Shown in pieces: positions 37,081-46,464 of a stretch of DNA of 64,000 nt; the stretch's first letter is position 1, and each line of letters starts with the position of its first letter. The translations under genes were made by a program, and so were the position numbers. Source of the stretch: Ruminococcus sp. (GTDB lineage Bacteria > Bacillota > Clostridia > Oscillospirales > Ruminococcaceae); NCBI GenBank assembly GCA_021199375.1, contig JAJQIB010000026.1, positions 1-64,000 of the forward strand, read 5' to 3'. Below the pieces are notes generated by a model that saw only the letters and a list, made by a program, of their open reading frames with translations, made no database searches and was not told the origin of the DNA.

Positions 37081-37316
37081 AAAAGCATCCTCCTAACCTA
37101 AGAATTAGTATTTTTTCTCTATTACTTTTATATTATACTTTCATTTCGCCCTCAAGTCAATCTGTAAATCAACCAAATTTTCGACAATACATTTGTTCAT
37201 ATCGCACTAATATTTCTTTTAATTTATTAACCTTATTCCCGCTTTTTCATATTATATTATAGATAGAATTTGACTAAACAAACGCATCCCTTATGGACAA
37301 AAAGAGGTGAAAACCA

Positions 37317-38444
37317 TTGATAAACTTTGATAACTCGGCGACATCCTTTCCTAAGCCAGCATCGGTTCGTGCAGCGGTAAACCTAGCGATAACCAAGTAC
37401 GGCGGCAATCCTGGACGTGGAGGTCACGCACTTTCCACTATAACCGCCGAGCAGGTATATAACGTGCGTCAGTCAGCGGCAGAGCTTTTTGGAGCCGCTC
37501 CCGAAAATACGATTTTCACCGCTAACTGCACCCTCGCCCTCAATATGGCAATAAAAGGCATAATGCAATACGGCGGACATATAATCATTTCAGATCATGA
37601 GCATAACGCTGTCTTTCGTCCCGTATACGCACTTGCAAAAACACGAGGCGTCACCTTTTCGGTGCTTCATCTAGGTGATGACGATGAGCAGACGCTAAGC
37701 GAGCTAAGAAGATTAATCAGAAACGACACCAGGTGCGTTTGCTGTACTGTAGCATCAAACGTAACGGGCAGAATTTCTCCCTACCGTGAAATAGCATCGC
37801 TTTGTAAAAGCTATGGACTTTGCTTTATAGCGGATGCGGCTCAGGCTGCGGGAATTTTAGATATTTCGCTTGCTGACGGCTTTGATTTTATCTGCACTGC
37901 AGGACACAAGGCACTTTACGGACCATCAGGCACGGGGCTTCTTATAAGCAGCGGCGAATACGAGCTTTCAACCATCATCGAGGGAGGCACCGGTGTAGCG
38001 TCATCCCAAGCCGAACAGCCCGACTTTCTTCCCGAACGACTTGAAAGTGGTACAGTAAACACAATGGGAATTCTCGGACTCGGTGCAGGAATCGATTTTG
38101 TCAAATCCAAAACACCAGGGAGCATCCTTGAACATGAAACAGCTCTTTGCAATCGCCTTGAGCAATCGCTAAACGACATCAACGGCGTAAAGCTGTACAC
38201 CTGTAAACGCAAGGTGCCTATACTGTCATTTAACGTAGGAGAGCTTCCCTCCGCCCAGGTGTGCAGCCTACTATCACAAAGGGGCTTTGCTTTAAGAGGA
38301 GGACTTCACTGCGCTGCCCTGACTCACCGCACTCTTGGCACATTAGACCAGGGCACCATCCGCTTTTCACCAAGCGTATTTAACAGCTCCCATCAGGTTG
38401 ACGCTCTGACAAGGGAAATTCAAAGGATAAAATCAAAAGCATAA
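37317..38444 (+). CDS. Cysteine desulfurase-like aminotransferase class V
   Basis: PLP enzyme of the NifS/SufS/CsdA group that takes sulfur from cysteine as a persulfide. INFDNSATSFPKPASV is the family N-terminus. FIADAAQAAGILDI carries the PLP-binding Asp, TAGHKALYGPSGTGLL the Schiff-base Lys near residue 203, and RGGLHCAALTH the persulfide Cys near residue 338. The start is TTG 37317, with GAGGTG upstream, since no ATG is available before the conserved N-terminus. It is ended by its own terminator before the tetrapyrrole operon. It may feed sulfur to TusA or iron-sulfur assembly; no suf genes adjoin. Confidence 0.9.
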   Translation: MINFDNSATSFPKPASVRAAVNLAITKYGGNPGRGGHALSTITAEQVYNVRQSAAELFGAAPENTIFTANCTLALNMAIKGIMQYGGHIIISDHEHNAVFRPVYALAKTRGVTFSVLHLGDDDEQTLSELRRLIRNDTRCVCCTVASNVTGRISPYREIASLCKSYGLCFIADAAQAAGILDISLADGFDFICTAGHKALYGPSGTGLLISSGEYELSTIIEGGTGVASSQAEQPDFLPERLESGTVNTMGILGLGAGIDFVKSKTPGSILEHETALCNRLEQSLNDINGVKLYTCKRKVPILSFNVGELPSAQVCSLLSQRGFALRGGLHCAALTHRTLGTLDQGTIRFSPSVFNSSHQVDALTREIQRIKSKA

Positions 38445-38452
38445 ATCAAGCA

Positions 38453-38495
38453 CAGCTCGGTATTTTGGATTTATTCAAATATCGAGCTGCTTTTT
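38453..38495 (+). terminator. Terminator after the cysteine desulfurase gene
   Basis: CAGCTCG (38453-38459) pairs with CGAGCTG (38483-38489), extended by a TATTT/AAATA pairing, then a T5 run. Confidence 0.85.
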
Positions 38496-38498
38496 ATA

Positions 38499-38527
38499 TT
38501 GACAAACCGGTGATAAAGTGCTACAAT
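38499..38527 (+). promoter_or_regulatory. Promoter of the tetrapyrrole operon
   Basis: TTGACA (38499-38504), a 17-bp spacer and TACAAT (38522-38527), about 60 bp before hemA. Confidence 0.8.
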
Positions 38528-38586
38528 TTTAGTAGGAAATAAAGCTTGAGCAAAATAAAGGTATAGATGAGCTTGAAGGTGAGAAA

Positions 38587-39720
38587 ATGAACTGCATAAG
38601 TATAAGCTTTAAGCTTGCTCCAAGAGAGATTAGAAGTCGAATTGCCCCCGACAAGAGTAAGCAGGTTGAATTTATAAAAAATTTAATATCAAACTACACT
38701 GATGAATGTGTGATGCTATGCACCTGTAATCGCACTGAGATTTACTTTGATGGGGAATGTCAGAATGAGATACTACAGGCTCTTTGCCAACTAGGCAGCT
38801 TTGAAGAAAATGAGCTTGGTCGGTATGTAATGTATTTTTTTGGACATAAGGCAATTGTGCATTTGTTTTCGCTTGCGGCTGGACTTGATTCAATGGTAGT
38901 TGGTGAGGACGAGATACTTCGACAGCTTAAAGAGGCTTACGAAATCTCAGTCGAAAATTCTAGTGTGTCGTCACAGTTTAATATGATTTTTCAGTCCGCA
39001 TTTGCTTGTGCAAAAAAAATAAAATCCAGCACCTCCCTATCGACAATACCGGTTTCAGTAGCTACCCTTGCAGCAAACACAGCGGCGAAATTCACAGGCT
39101 CGTCCGTCACCGCTCTTGTAATAGGTGCCACAGGAAAAATAGGACTTTCCACACTAAAAAATCTTATCTCTCATAAAAATGTAACCGTGTATGCCACTAC
39201 AAGAAACAGAAATAAGGATACACAGCCTGCAGCAGAGCTCGGAACAAAACTGTACAGCTTTTCGGACAGATATGATTTAGTTGATTCCTCAGACTGCATA
39301 ATAAGTGCAACCAGTGCGCCACATTATACGCTAAATTTTTTAGATGTTAAGAATGCAATTAAAACAAAAAAGCCGAGGCTATTTATAGATTTAGCAGTTC
39401 CACCCGATATAGATCCACATATAAGTGAAATTGAAAAAGCCACTCTTTTAACGATTGATAGCTTTGAAAAAATAGCTAAACAAAACAACATTAAAAAAGA
39501 AAAAATCGCACTTACAGCAAAAGAAATAATAGCTAATGAGGTCGACAGCCTAGAAAAAGAGCTTGCATACCACGAATTTCTGCCGAATTTAAATCAAGCC
39601 TCTCAAAATGAAATTGACACAAAAAAGCTTATAATCGCATTAAAATCAGAGCTTGATTTTTCACAATTTAATGCCGTTATAGCAGCCATATCAAAAATCC
39701 TGAAGGAGGGAGAACCATGA
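38587..39720 (+). CDS. hemA: Glutamyl-tRNA reductase
   Basis: First committed step of the C5 tetrapyrrole pathway, reducing glutamyl-tRNA to glutamate-1-semialdehyde. The catalytic Cys lies in LCTCNRTEIY near residue 46, and LFSLAAGLDSMVVGEDEI is the family block near residue 95. A Rossmann domain follows (VIGATGKIGLSTLKNL near 180). Length 377 aa is slightly short, with a brief dimerisation domain. It heads a six-gene operon and overlaps the next gene by four bases. Confidence 0.95.
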   Translation: MNCISISFKLAPREIRSRIAPDKSKQVEFIKNLISNYTDECVMLCTCNRTEIYFDGECQNEILQALCQLGSFEENELGRYVMYFFGHKAIVHLFSLAAGLDSMVVGEDEILRQLKEAYEISVENSSVSSQFNMIFQSAFACAKKIKSSTSLSTIPVSVATLAANTAAKFTGSSVTALVIGATGKIGLSTLKNLISHKNVTVYATTRNRNKDTQPAAELGTKLYSFSDRYDLVDSSDCIISATSAPHYTLNFLDVKNAIKTKKPRLFIDLAVPPDIDPHISEIEKATLLTIDSFEKIAKQNNIKKEKIALTAKEIIANEVDSLEKELAYHEFLPNLNQASQNEIDTKKLIIALKSELDFSQFNAVIAAISKILKEGEP

Positions 39721-40328
39721 GCTATTTCCCATTTTTTATAGATATAGAGGATAAAAAAATACTAATCGTTGGCGGTGGAGATGTAGCTTTTAGAAAGGCA
39801 CAGAAGCTAATGGAATTTGGTGCAAAAATTGAAATTGTCGCTAAAGATATATGTGAGAATTTTAATAAGCTTGATGTAAGCTTAACAAAACGAGAATTTT
39901 TAGACAGGGATATTGAAAATACTTTTTGCGTAATTGCCGCAACTAATGATAAACAGCTAAATGAGCATATCTATAGACTTTGTAAAGCTGAAAATATCCC
40001 TATAAACACAGTAGATGACAAAGACAAATGCAGCTTTATTTTTCCCGCAATATCTAAAAAAGGAGATATAACCGCTGCCGTTTCCACAAATGGAAAAAGT
40101 CCCTATGCTGCATCATTTTTAAGAAGCGAAATTGATGACATTTTAACTGATAGAAAGGTATTTGCCGTTGAAGCTTTGGGAGAAAACCGAGAAAAAATAC
40201 AAAGTAAATTTCCAAACAAAAAGGAAAGAAATAACGCTATATCGTCTATATTTGATATTTGCTTAAACAACGATAAACCAAAGGCAAAGGAAAAAATTTT
40301 AAAAATACTAAAGGAAGATGAAAAATGA
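39717..40328 (+). CDS. Precorrin-2 dehydrogenase (SirC/CysG N-terminal type)
   Basis: NAD-dependent oxidation of precorrin-2 to sirohydrochlorin, on the way to siroheme or cobalamin. NAD-binding motif LIVGGGDVAFRKAQKLMEFG near residue 15, and INTVDDKDKCSFIFPAISKKGDI near residue 95, quoted here in part as VDDKDKCSFIFPA, is the conserved CysG-B segment. At 203 aa there is no separate chelatase domain. Its place between hemA and hemC, with no hemE or hemN in sight, points the operon toward siroheme or B12 rather than only heme. Confidence 0.9.
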   Translation: MSYFPFFIDIEDKKILIVGGGDVAFRKAQKLMEFGAKIEIVAKDICENFNKLDVSLTKREFLDRDIENTFCVIAATNDKQLNEHIYRLCKAENIPINTVDDKDKCSFIFPAISKKGDITAAVSTNGKSPYAASFLRSEIDDILTDRKVFAVEALGENREKIQSKFPNKKERNNAISSIFDICLNNDKPKAKEKILKILKEDEK

Positions 40329-41188
40329 AAATAAAAATTGCAGCACGTGGTTCTTCGCTTTCACTTAAGCAGTGTGAACTGGTCAAAAATGCTCTTGAGT
40401 CCGTTTTTTTGGACATAAATTTCGAGCAAAAAACTATCGTTTCAGCTGGCGATAGGGATCAAAAAACCTCACTTTCAAGCTTTAACACTCAAGGGATTTT
40501 CGTAAAAGGTGTAGAAGAGGCACTTTTAAGAGAAGAGGCAGATATAGCCGTTCACAGCGCAAAGGATTTACCTCTTAAGCTTGCAGATGGAGCTGAAATT
40601 TGCGCAGTGCTTCCAAGAGGTGACTGTCGTGACGCACTAGTAACCCTTTCCGACCTTGAGCCAACACCAAATGATTTATTTTCAGTCGGCACAGGCTCCT
40701 TGCGCAGAATGCGTGAGCTTTCAAGGCTCTACCCCTTTGCCTCCTTCGGTGACATACGCGGCAATATTGACACAAGAATACAAAAGCTTCGTGATAAAGA
40801 GTTTGATGGAATAATTCTTGCAGCTGCAGGACTAGAGCGTTTAGGAATCAGCGAAAATGACGGGCTAAGAATCAAAAGCTTTGACCCTGACGAATTTTTG
40901 CCAGCCCCATGCCAGGGAATAATTGCAATCGAGGCGAGAAGCGACAGCGAGGCTTGCAGGCTTTTGCGACAAATTGATGACGCTAAAACTCACATAATAT
41001 TTGACACCGAAAGGTATTTGCTATCCTTACTTGATGCCGACTGCTCTAAGCCTATCGGGGTACACACTACAATAAATGAGGACAAAATCGCAATGACAAT
41101 AACAACTGACGGATTTAATCGAGCCTTTGGTGAAGAACGAATTGAAAACCGCCTGAAGCTGGCAGAGAGATTGGTAGGACAGCTATGA
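40325..41188 (+). CDS. hemC: Hydroxymethylbilane synthase
   Basis: Condenses four porphobilinogen molecules into hydroxymethylbilane. IAARGSSLSLKQCELVKNAL is the N-terminal signature, HSAKDLPLKL follows near residue 80, and LLDADCSKPIG carries the Cys that binds the dipyrromethane cofactor near residue 240. Length 287 aa, slightly short at the C-terminus. Overlaps both neighbours by four bases, a sign of translational coupling. Confidence 0.96.
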   Translation: MKIKIAARGSSLSLKQCELVKNALESVFLDINFEQKTIVSAGDRDQKTSLSSFNTQGIFVKGVEEALLREEADIAVHSAKDLPLKLADGAEICAVLPRGDCRDALVTLSDLEPTPNDLFSVGTGSLRRMRELSRLYPFASFGDIRGNIDTRIQKLRDKEFDGIILAAAGLERLGISENDGLRIKSFDPDEFLPAPCQGIIAIEARSDSEACRLLRQIDDAKTHIIFDTERYLLSLLDADCSKPIGVHTTINEDKIAMTITTDGFNRAFGEERIENRLKLAERLVGQL

Positions 41189-42672
41189 GTTTAAATGGAA
41201 AGGTATCGCTTGTAGGTGCCGGATGCGGAGATTATGACCTAATAACGGTGCGTGGAATGCGGCTTTTAAGCGAATGCGATGTGGTAATTTATGATGCTCT
41301 TATCGACACAAGACTTTTATCCTTCGCAAAAAATGCCGAAAAAATCAACGTAGGCAAGCGTGCCGGAAAACACAGCGAGACGCAAGAGGAAATAAATAGC
41401 TTATTAATAAAAAAAGCAAAAGAGGGAAAAAGGGTAGTGCGTCTTAAGGGCGGAGATCCATTTGTTTTCGGACGTGGCTCTGAAGAAGCAATAGCGTTAA
41501 TGAAAGCTAACATTGAATTTGAAGCTGTGCCCGGAATATCTTCAGCAATCGCTGCTGCTGAGGCTGCGGGAATACCAGTCACGCACAGAAATTTAAGCAG
41601 ATCCTTTGAAGTAATCACAGCAAGCACCTCACAAGAGGAATTTACGCCAAATTTTTTTAGACTTGCAAGCAGTGACGGCACACTTATTTTTATGATGGGA
41701 CTAAAAAAGATTTCGGAAATTGCAAACAAGCTCATATTAAACGGAATGGATAAAAACACTCCATCTGCTGTCATTTCAAATGGCGCTACATCAAGACAAA
41801 AGACTGTTCGTTCACCTCTTTGTGATATAGAAAAAGCACTTGAAAAAAATAAGCCTGAAGCTCCTGCAATTTTTGTTGTCGGAAAAACCGCTGAGCTAAA
41901 TCTAAAAATGCAAGCGCAAAAGAAATTAACGGGAGTAAGCATTTGTGTAGTGGGAACTCAGAGTATTGTAAAGCGATTGTCAATACTGCTTGAGGAGGAT
42001 GGAGCAATGGTTTTTTCCCTTCCATGCCTTGAGATTATAAAAAAGCAGGATTCAGCTAAACTAAAAGCAGCTCTGCAAGAAATCGAAGAGTTTGGATGCA
42101 TTGCATTTACAAGCGCAAACGGAGTAGATGTATTTTTTGAAGCACTTGCAAAAGAAAATATAGATTTGCGAAAGCTAAACGGTAAAAAAATTGCAGCTAT
42201 CGGAAATGGCACAGCTAAAGCAATAAGGAAGTATGGAATAATTGCCGACATTGTGCCTAATACGCACACATCAAAGGATTTAGCTAATCTTTTATGTGAG
42301 CTATTTGACAAAAATGAAAAAATACTTATCGCAAGAGCCGAGGATGGCTCAGAAGAACTGACCAAAATTTTGGACAGCAATAAAATGTGCTATGAGGATA
42401 TTAAAATATATGAAGCTCGTATTCTAAAGCTAAATCCGCCCGATAATTGTGATTATTATGTCTTTTCAAGTGCAAAAGGAGTTAGAGCATTTTTTGAAAT
42501 AGGCGGTAAAATCGATGAAAATTCCGATGTGATCTGTATTGGCTGCTCTACACAAAAGGAGCTTGAAAAGCATGGAGCTAAAAACATTAAAGCAGCAAAA
42601 CATTCATCAATAGAAAGCATTGAAAGCACTATACTTTTAAAAGAAGGGAAAGAGAAGGATGCAAAGATTTAG
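41185..42672 (+). CDS. Fused uroporphyrinogen-III C-methyltransferase and synthase (CobA-HemD)
   Basis: Bifunctional protein. Residues 1-245 are the SAM-dependent methyltransferase making precorrin-2 ([52 protein letters not shown]). Residues about 250-495 are uroporphyrinogen-III synthase ([29 protein letters not shown]). The order CobA-HemD is common in Clostridia and channels hydroxymethylbilane to precorrin-2, again favouring siroheme/corrinoid output. Confidence 0.94.
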   Translation: MSLNGKVSLVGAGCGDYDLITVRGMRLLSECDVVIYDALIDTRLLSFAKNAEKINVGKRAGKHSETQEEINSLLIKKAKEGKRVVRLKGGDPFVFGRGSEEAIALMKANIEFEAVPGISSAIAAAEAAGIPVTHRNLSRSFEVITASTSQEEFTPNFFRLASSDGTLIFMMGLKKISEIANKLILNGMDKNTPSAVISNGATSRQKTVRSPLCDIEKALEKNKPEAPAIFVVGKTAELNLKMQAQKKLTGVSICVVGTQSIVKRLSILLEEDGAMVFSLPCLEIIKKQDSAKLKAALQEIEEFGCIAFTSANGVDVFFEALAKENIDLRKLNGKKIAAIGNGTAKAIRKYGIIADIVPNTHTSKDLANLLCELFDKNEKILIARAEDGSEELTKILDSNKMCYEDIKIYEARILKLNPPDNCDYYVFSSAKGVRAFFEIGGKIDENSDVICIGCSTQKELEKHGAKNIKAAKHSSIESIESTILLKEGKEKDAKI

Positions 42673-43627
42673 AAGACTTAGAACAAACGAAGCAATGAGA
42701 AAAATGGTAAGAGAAACAAGGCTTTGTAAAAGCGAGCTTATTTATCCTATTTTTATTTCAGAAAATATAAGTAAACCTACTATAATTGAATCAATGCCCG
42801 GAATATTTCAGTATCCTATTAAGGACTTATATGAGCTTATTAAACAGGTTTCTGATAGCGGTATTTCAGGAGTTTTAATTTTTGGCATACCAAAAGAAAA
42901 GGACGAGCAAGCATCAAGTGCTTATGATGATAACGGCATAACCCAGCAGGCGATAAGATACATCAAATCCGAATTTCCACATCTGCTAGTAATTGCCGAC
43001 GTTTGCTTATGTGAATACACATCTCATGGACATTGCGGAGTAGTAAAAGACGGCATTATTCTAAACGATCCAACGCTGCCACTTCTTTGCAAAATGGCTG
43101 TCAGCATGGCTAAAGCCGGAGCGGATATAATTGCGCCCTCTGATATGATGGACGGACGTGTTGCGGCTATTCGCAGCTCTCTCGATGAAAACGGATTTTT
43201 ATACACACCTATCATGTCATATAGTGCAAAATTCGCATCCGTATATTACACACCTTTTAGAGATGCAGCCCAGTCCGCTCCCGCCTTCGGCGATAGAAAG
43301 ACCTATCAGATGGATCCTGCAAATGCAAAGGAAGCGCTAAGAGAAATTGCTGATGACATTGAAGAAGGTGCCGATATAGTTATGGTAAAGCCCGCACTGC
43401 CCTATCTTGACATTATTCACGCGGCATCCAAGCGCTACGATTTACCTATTGCCGCCTACAACGTCAGTGGAGAATACTCGATGGTTAAAGCAGCCTCTCA
43501 GCTAGGCTGGATTGACGAGAAGCGTGTAGTTATGGAAAACCTGACCTCAATAAAAAGAGCGGGAGCAAATATAATCATAACCTATCACGCACTTGATGCG
43601 GCAAAATGGATTGACAAGGAGAATTAA
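42659..43627 (+). CDS. hemB: Delta-aminolevulinic acid dehydratase
   Basis: Joins two 5-aminolevulinate molecules into porphobilinogen. [18 protein letters not shown] at the N-terminus; zinc ligands in [15 protein letters not shown] near residues 117-131; active-site lysines in [13 protein letters not shown] and in the upstream SYSAKFAS. Length 322 aa is standard. The start overlaps the end of CobA-HemD by 14 bases. Confidence 0.97.
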   Translation: MQRFRRLRTNEAMRKMVRETRLCKSELIYPIFISENISKPTIIESMPGIFQYPIKDLYELIKQVSDSGISGVLIFGIPKEKDEQASSAYDDNGITQQAIRYIKSEFPHLLVIADVCLCEYTSHGHCGVVKDGIILNDPTLPLLCKMAVSMAKAGADIIAPSDMMDGRVAAIRSSLDENGFLYTPIMSYSAKFASVYYTPFRDAAQSAPAFGDRKTYQMDPANAKEALREIADDIEEGADIVMVKPALPYLDIIHAASKRYDLPIAAYNVSGEYSMVKAASQLGWIDEKRVVMENLTSIKRAGANIIITYHALDAAKWIDKEN

Positions 43628-43628
43628 A

Positions 43629-44891
43629 ATGATAAGCACAGATAAATCCAATGAGCTTTATAAAAAAGCCTGTAAATTTATGCCCGCCGGTGTCAACAGT
43701 CCCGTGCGTGCCTTCAAATCAATTGATAGAAATCCTATTTTCATAGACCACGCAAAGGGCTCGAAAATCTACGATGTTGACGGCAACGAATATATCGATT
43801 ATGTTTGCTCATGGGGACCTAACATCCTAGGTCACGCTTGTGACGAGGTGCTTGAGGCTGTAATTTCCTCCGCCCAAAAGGGCTTGACGTTTGGAGCATG
43901 TCATGAGGGAGAAATTGAGCTTGCCGAGCTTATCCAAAAGCATTTTCCGTCAATAAAAAAATTGCGCCTTGTAAATTCAGGAACTGAAGCGGTAATGAGT
44001 GCAATCCGAGCCGCTCGAGGATTTACAGGACGTGATAAAATACTGAAATTTGAAGGCTGCTACCACGGACATTCAGACGGACTTCTTGTAAAAGCGGGAT
44101 CTGGTCTAATGACAAATTCAATGCCAAGCAGCAGCGGAGTACCTGTCGGCTACACTGAAAATACACTCCTTGCAGGATTTAACGATATAAGTGAGGTTGA
44201 ACAAGCTTTCATTCGTCACGGCAAAGAAATCGCTTGCATAATAGTCGAGCCCGTTGCCGCTAATATGGGAGTTGTGCCGCCCGAAAAAGGCTTTTTAGAG
44301 CGTTTAAGAGAATTGGCGGACGAATATGAATGCCTTCTCATTTTCGATGAGGTCATAACCGGATTTCGCCTATCAATTGGCGGAGCGCAGCAGCTTTACG
44401 GTGTCACTCCGGATTTAACTACGCTCGGCAAAATTGTCGGAGGAGGAATGCCGCTTGCAGCATATGGCGGACGTGAGGATGTCATGAATACGGTCGCTCC
44501 TCTAGGCTCGGTATACCAGGCAGGAACCCTTTCGGGTAATCCCGTTGCTGTTTCAGCTGGAATTGCCACCATTAAAGCACTCGAAAAGGATAATAGCATT
44601 TATGATGAGCTTGAGCGTAAGTCTAAAAAAATAGAAGATGCGATGACCTTAATTGGATTAAATGTAAATCGTGTAGGCTCGCTTATAACTCCCTTTTTCA
44701 CCGAGCGACATGTCAAAAGCTTTGATGATGCATCCCTTTGCAATACTGCCGAGTTTGCACACTTTTGCCGCTACCTGCTCGACAACGGAATTTATAGCGC
44801 ACCCTCTCAATTTGAAGCAATGTTTGTATCCCTCGCTCATAGTGATAAGGACATCGAGTACACCTGTGACGTAATTTCTAAATTTCACTAA
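43629..44891 (+). CDS. hemL: Glutamate-1-semialdehyde 2,1-aminomutase
   Basis: PLP enzyme converting glutamate-1-semialdehyde to 5-aminolevulinate, completing the C5 entry. MPAGVNSPVRAFKSI near residue 17, FEGCYHGHSDG, LIFDEVITGFRL and the PLP lysine in TLGKIVGGGMPLAAYGG near residue 265. ATG 43629 is preferred because AAGGAG precedes it; the upstream extension lies inside hemB. Length about 420 aa. Last gene of the operon, followed by a strong bidirectional terminator. Confidence 0.96.
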   Translation: MISTDKSNELYKKACKFMPAGVNSPVRAFKSIDRNPIFIDHAKGSKIYDVDGNEYIDYVCSWGPNILGHACDEVLEAVISSAQKGLTFGACHEGEIELAELIQKHFPSIKKLRLVNSGTEAVMSAIRAARGFTGRDKILKFEGCYHGHSDGLLVKAGSGLMTNSMPSSSGVPVGYTENTLLAGFNDISEVEQAFIRHGKEIACIIVEPVAANMGVVPPEKGFLERLRELADEYECLLIFDEVITGFRLSIGGAQQLYGVTPDLTTLGKIVGGGMPLAAYGGREDVMNTVAPLGSVYQAGTLSGNPVAVSAGIATIKALEKDNSIYDELERKSKKIEDAMTLIGLNVNRVGSLITPFFTERHVKSFDDASLCNTAEFAHFCRYLLDNGIYSAPSQFEAMFVSLAHSDKDIEYTCDVISKFH

Positions 44892-44907
44892 CCAGACCCT
44901 TAACGAT

Positions 44908-44950
44908 AAAAAGACTGCCGCCATGCAATAGCAAAGCCGCAGTCTTTTTT
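44908..44950. terminator. Bidirectional terminator between hemL and the arylsulfotransferase gene
   Basis: AAAAAGACTGC (44908-44918) pairs with GCAGTCTTTTT, with A and T tracts on either side so both convergent transcripts can stop. Confidence 0.92.
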
Positions 44951-44963
44951 AATCTATGGATTT

Positions 44964-46463
44964 TTACTTGCCTTCCAGGTCGCTCTTGTTTACGCTTGCA
45001 ACGCAAAAATCTATTCTTTCATTTTTATCATCCTTTGCGCCGCCGGCACCCGTCATTCCTACATTTTTGTTGGGATCTATTCCGTCAACTGCTGTCACCT
45101 CGCCTGTGCCATCGCCATTTGATGCGCCAGGTACTCTAAATGTAGCTACATCAATCGGTTCAATTGATACCTCTTCAGGTTTTTCAAGCTGTGGAATCCA
45201 CTCGTAGGGAACACGATATGCACGATAAACCATGTTGTTGCTAAACCTTCCTCCAATGTGGTTAAAGTAAGGATTTATATATTCCCACACAATCTCATGG
45301 TCAGGTGTAACCTCAATCAAGCGTCCGTCCGAGCCTTCTGTAATAAGCGTGTTGCCGTTTGGAAGACGCTGAGCCGCGCTAATGTATGAGCTGTAGAACT
45401 TTGAAGCATCGCTAAAAAGCAGATGTCCCGCCTCAAGAGGTGTATACTGCCAGGTAATTTCAAGCGTCACGGGATTAAACTGCAGCACTCTCGAGTAGTC
45501 ACGGTGAGCATTGTTTACGCCCGTCACTGATGATGGATTCGGAACACCATAGCCACCTTCGCCACCGTTATCAAAAACAAGCAGGTCGCCCTCTCCAGGT
45601 AAGCCCTTAGGAATCATATGCAAATGGTGCTGACCGATTATCCAACCCAACCTTCTTGTAGCCTCACTTTCGTTAAAGTCAGGACCTAACCTCCATACTA
45701 TCTTACCCGTTTCACGACTAATAATAGCTAGTATATTAGAGTTTCTTGCATCAAAAATTATATTGTCAGGGTTAAACCTCTCATCGCCCGCATCATACCA
45801 CTTGTTTTCACCGAGCGTGGCAAAATTGTTTATATGCATCCAGTCTCCGCCTGCGTCACCATGAAGTCCGGGATTTCGGGATAGTGTGTTCTTCGCCGCT
45901 TCGTCAAATCCAAGCTCATCAAAATGATCGCTTGCTCTCCAGCTCCAAAGAATATTTCCATCCCAATCTACCTCAATAATCTTATCATCAATAAGACGCT
46001 TGTCGGAAATATCATGATTATAAAGATTCTCATGCGTTAATATTAGCGTCTTACCGCTATCGGTTTTAGGCTCACCACCCGGATAATAATATCCAACCGT
46101 GTTTCCCTCACGCTGAAAATCGTGATGCTGTCTTGCCATGAATCTTGGCTCTTCACCATTATCTGCCACAAGCTCAGTTTTGTCAAACTTCCAAACTATA
46201 TGACCGTCCCAGTCCACCTGAATCAAATCCAGCTCGTCCTGATAACCCGCCTTAGCCGTGCGTCTGCCGCTTGAGCCAAACACATATCCGCCTGGTAAAA
46301 TCTTGTTCGGAAAGCCTCCCAAGCCTGCCCAAAGCTTAACCTCATTGCCGTTCATGTCGATAAGCAGCGCACCCTTAGTAGACGGATAAATCGTATAACC
46401 GCTGTACGCCTTGTCCTTGTTGTAAATTGTCGTTCCCGTAGGAAAAATGCTAGGATATCCCAT
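44964..46463 (-). CDS. Arylsulfotransferase-family protein, copy 1
   Basis: Beta-propeller protein of the arylsulfate sulfotransferase (ASST) family, which moves sulfate from one phenolic ester to another without PAPS. Repeated blade motifs such as LIDMNGNEV, EVDWDGNILWSWRASDHF, TGKIVWRLGPDF, ITWQYTPLEAGH and RLPNGNTLITEGSDGR mark the blades. Conserved histidines occur in RQHHDFQ and GQHHLHMIPKG. Unlike the periplasmic E. coli enzyme there is no signal peptide, so it is predicted cytosolic. Length 499 aa, with a longer C-terminal tail than its neighbour. It is the last gene of the ABC-importer cluster, so it may process imported sulfate esters. Substrate unknown. Confidence 0.82.
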   Translation of the reverse strand: MGYPSIFPTGTTIYNKDKAYSGYTIYPSTKGALLIDMNGNEVKLWAGLGGFPNKILPGGYVFGSSGRRTAKAGYQDELDLIQVDWDGHIVWKFDKTELVADNGEEPRFMARQHHDFQREGNTVGYYYPGGEPKTDSGKTLILTHENLYNHDISDKRLIDDKIIEVDWDGNILWSWRASDHFDELGFDEAAKNTLSRNPGLHGDAGGDWMHINNFATLGENKWYDAGDERFNPDNIIFDARNSNILAIISRETGKIVWRLGPDFNESEATRRLGWIIGQHHLHMIPKGLPGEGDLLVFDNGGEGGYGVPNPSSVTGVNNAHRDYSRVLQFNPVTLEITWQYTPLEAGHLLFSDASKFYSSYISAAQRLPNGNTLITEGSDGRLIEVTPDHEIVWEYINPYFNHIGGRFSNNMVYRAYRVPYEWIPQLEKPEEVSIEPIDVATFRVPGASNGDGTGEVTAVDGIDPNKNVGMTGAGGAKDDKNERIDFCVASVNKSDLEGK

Positions 46464-46464
46464 G

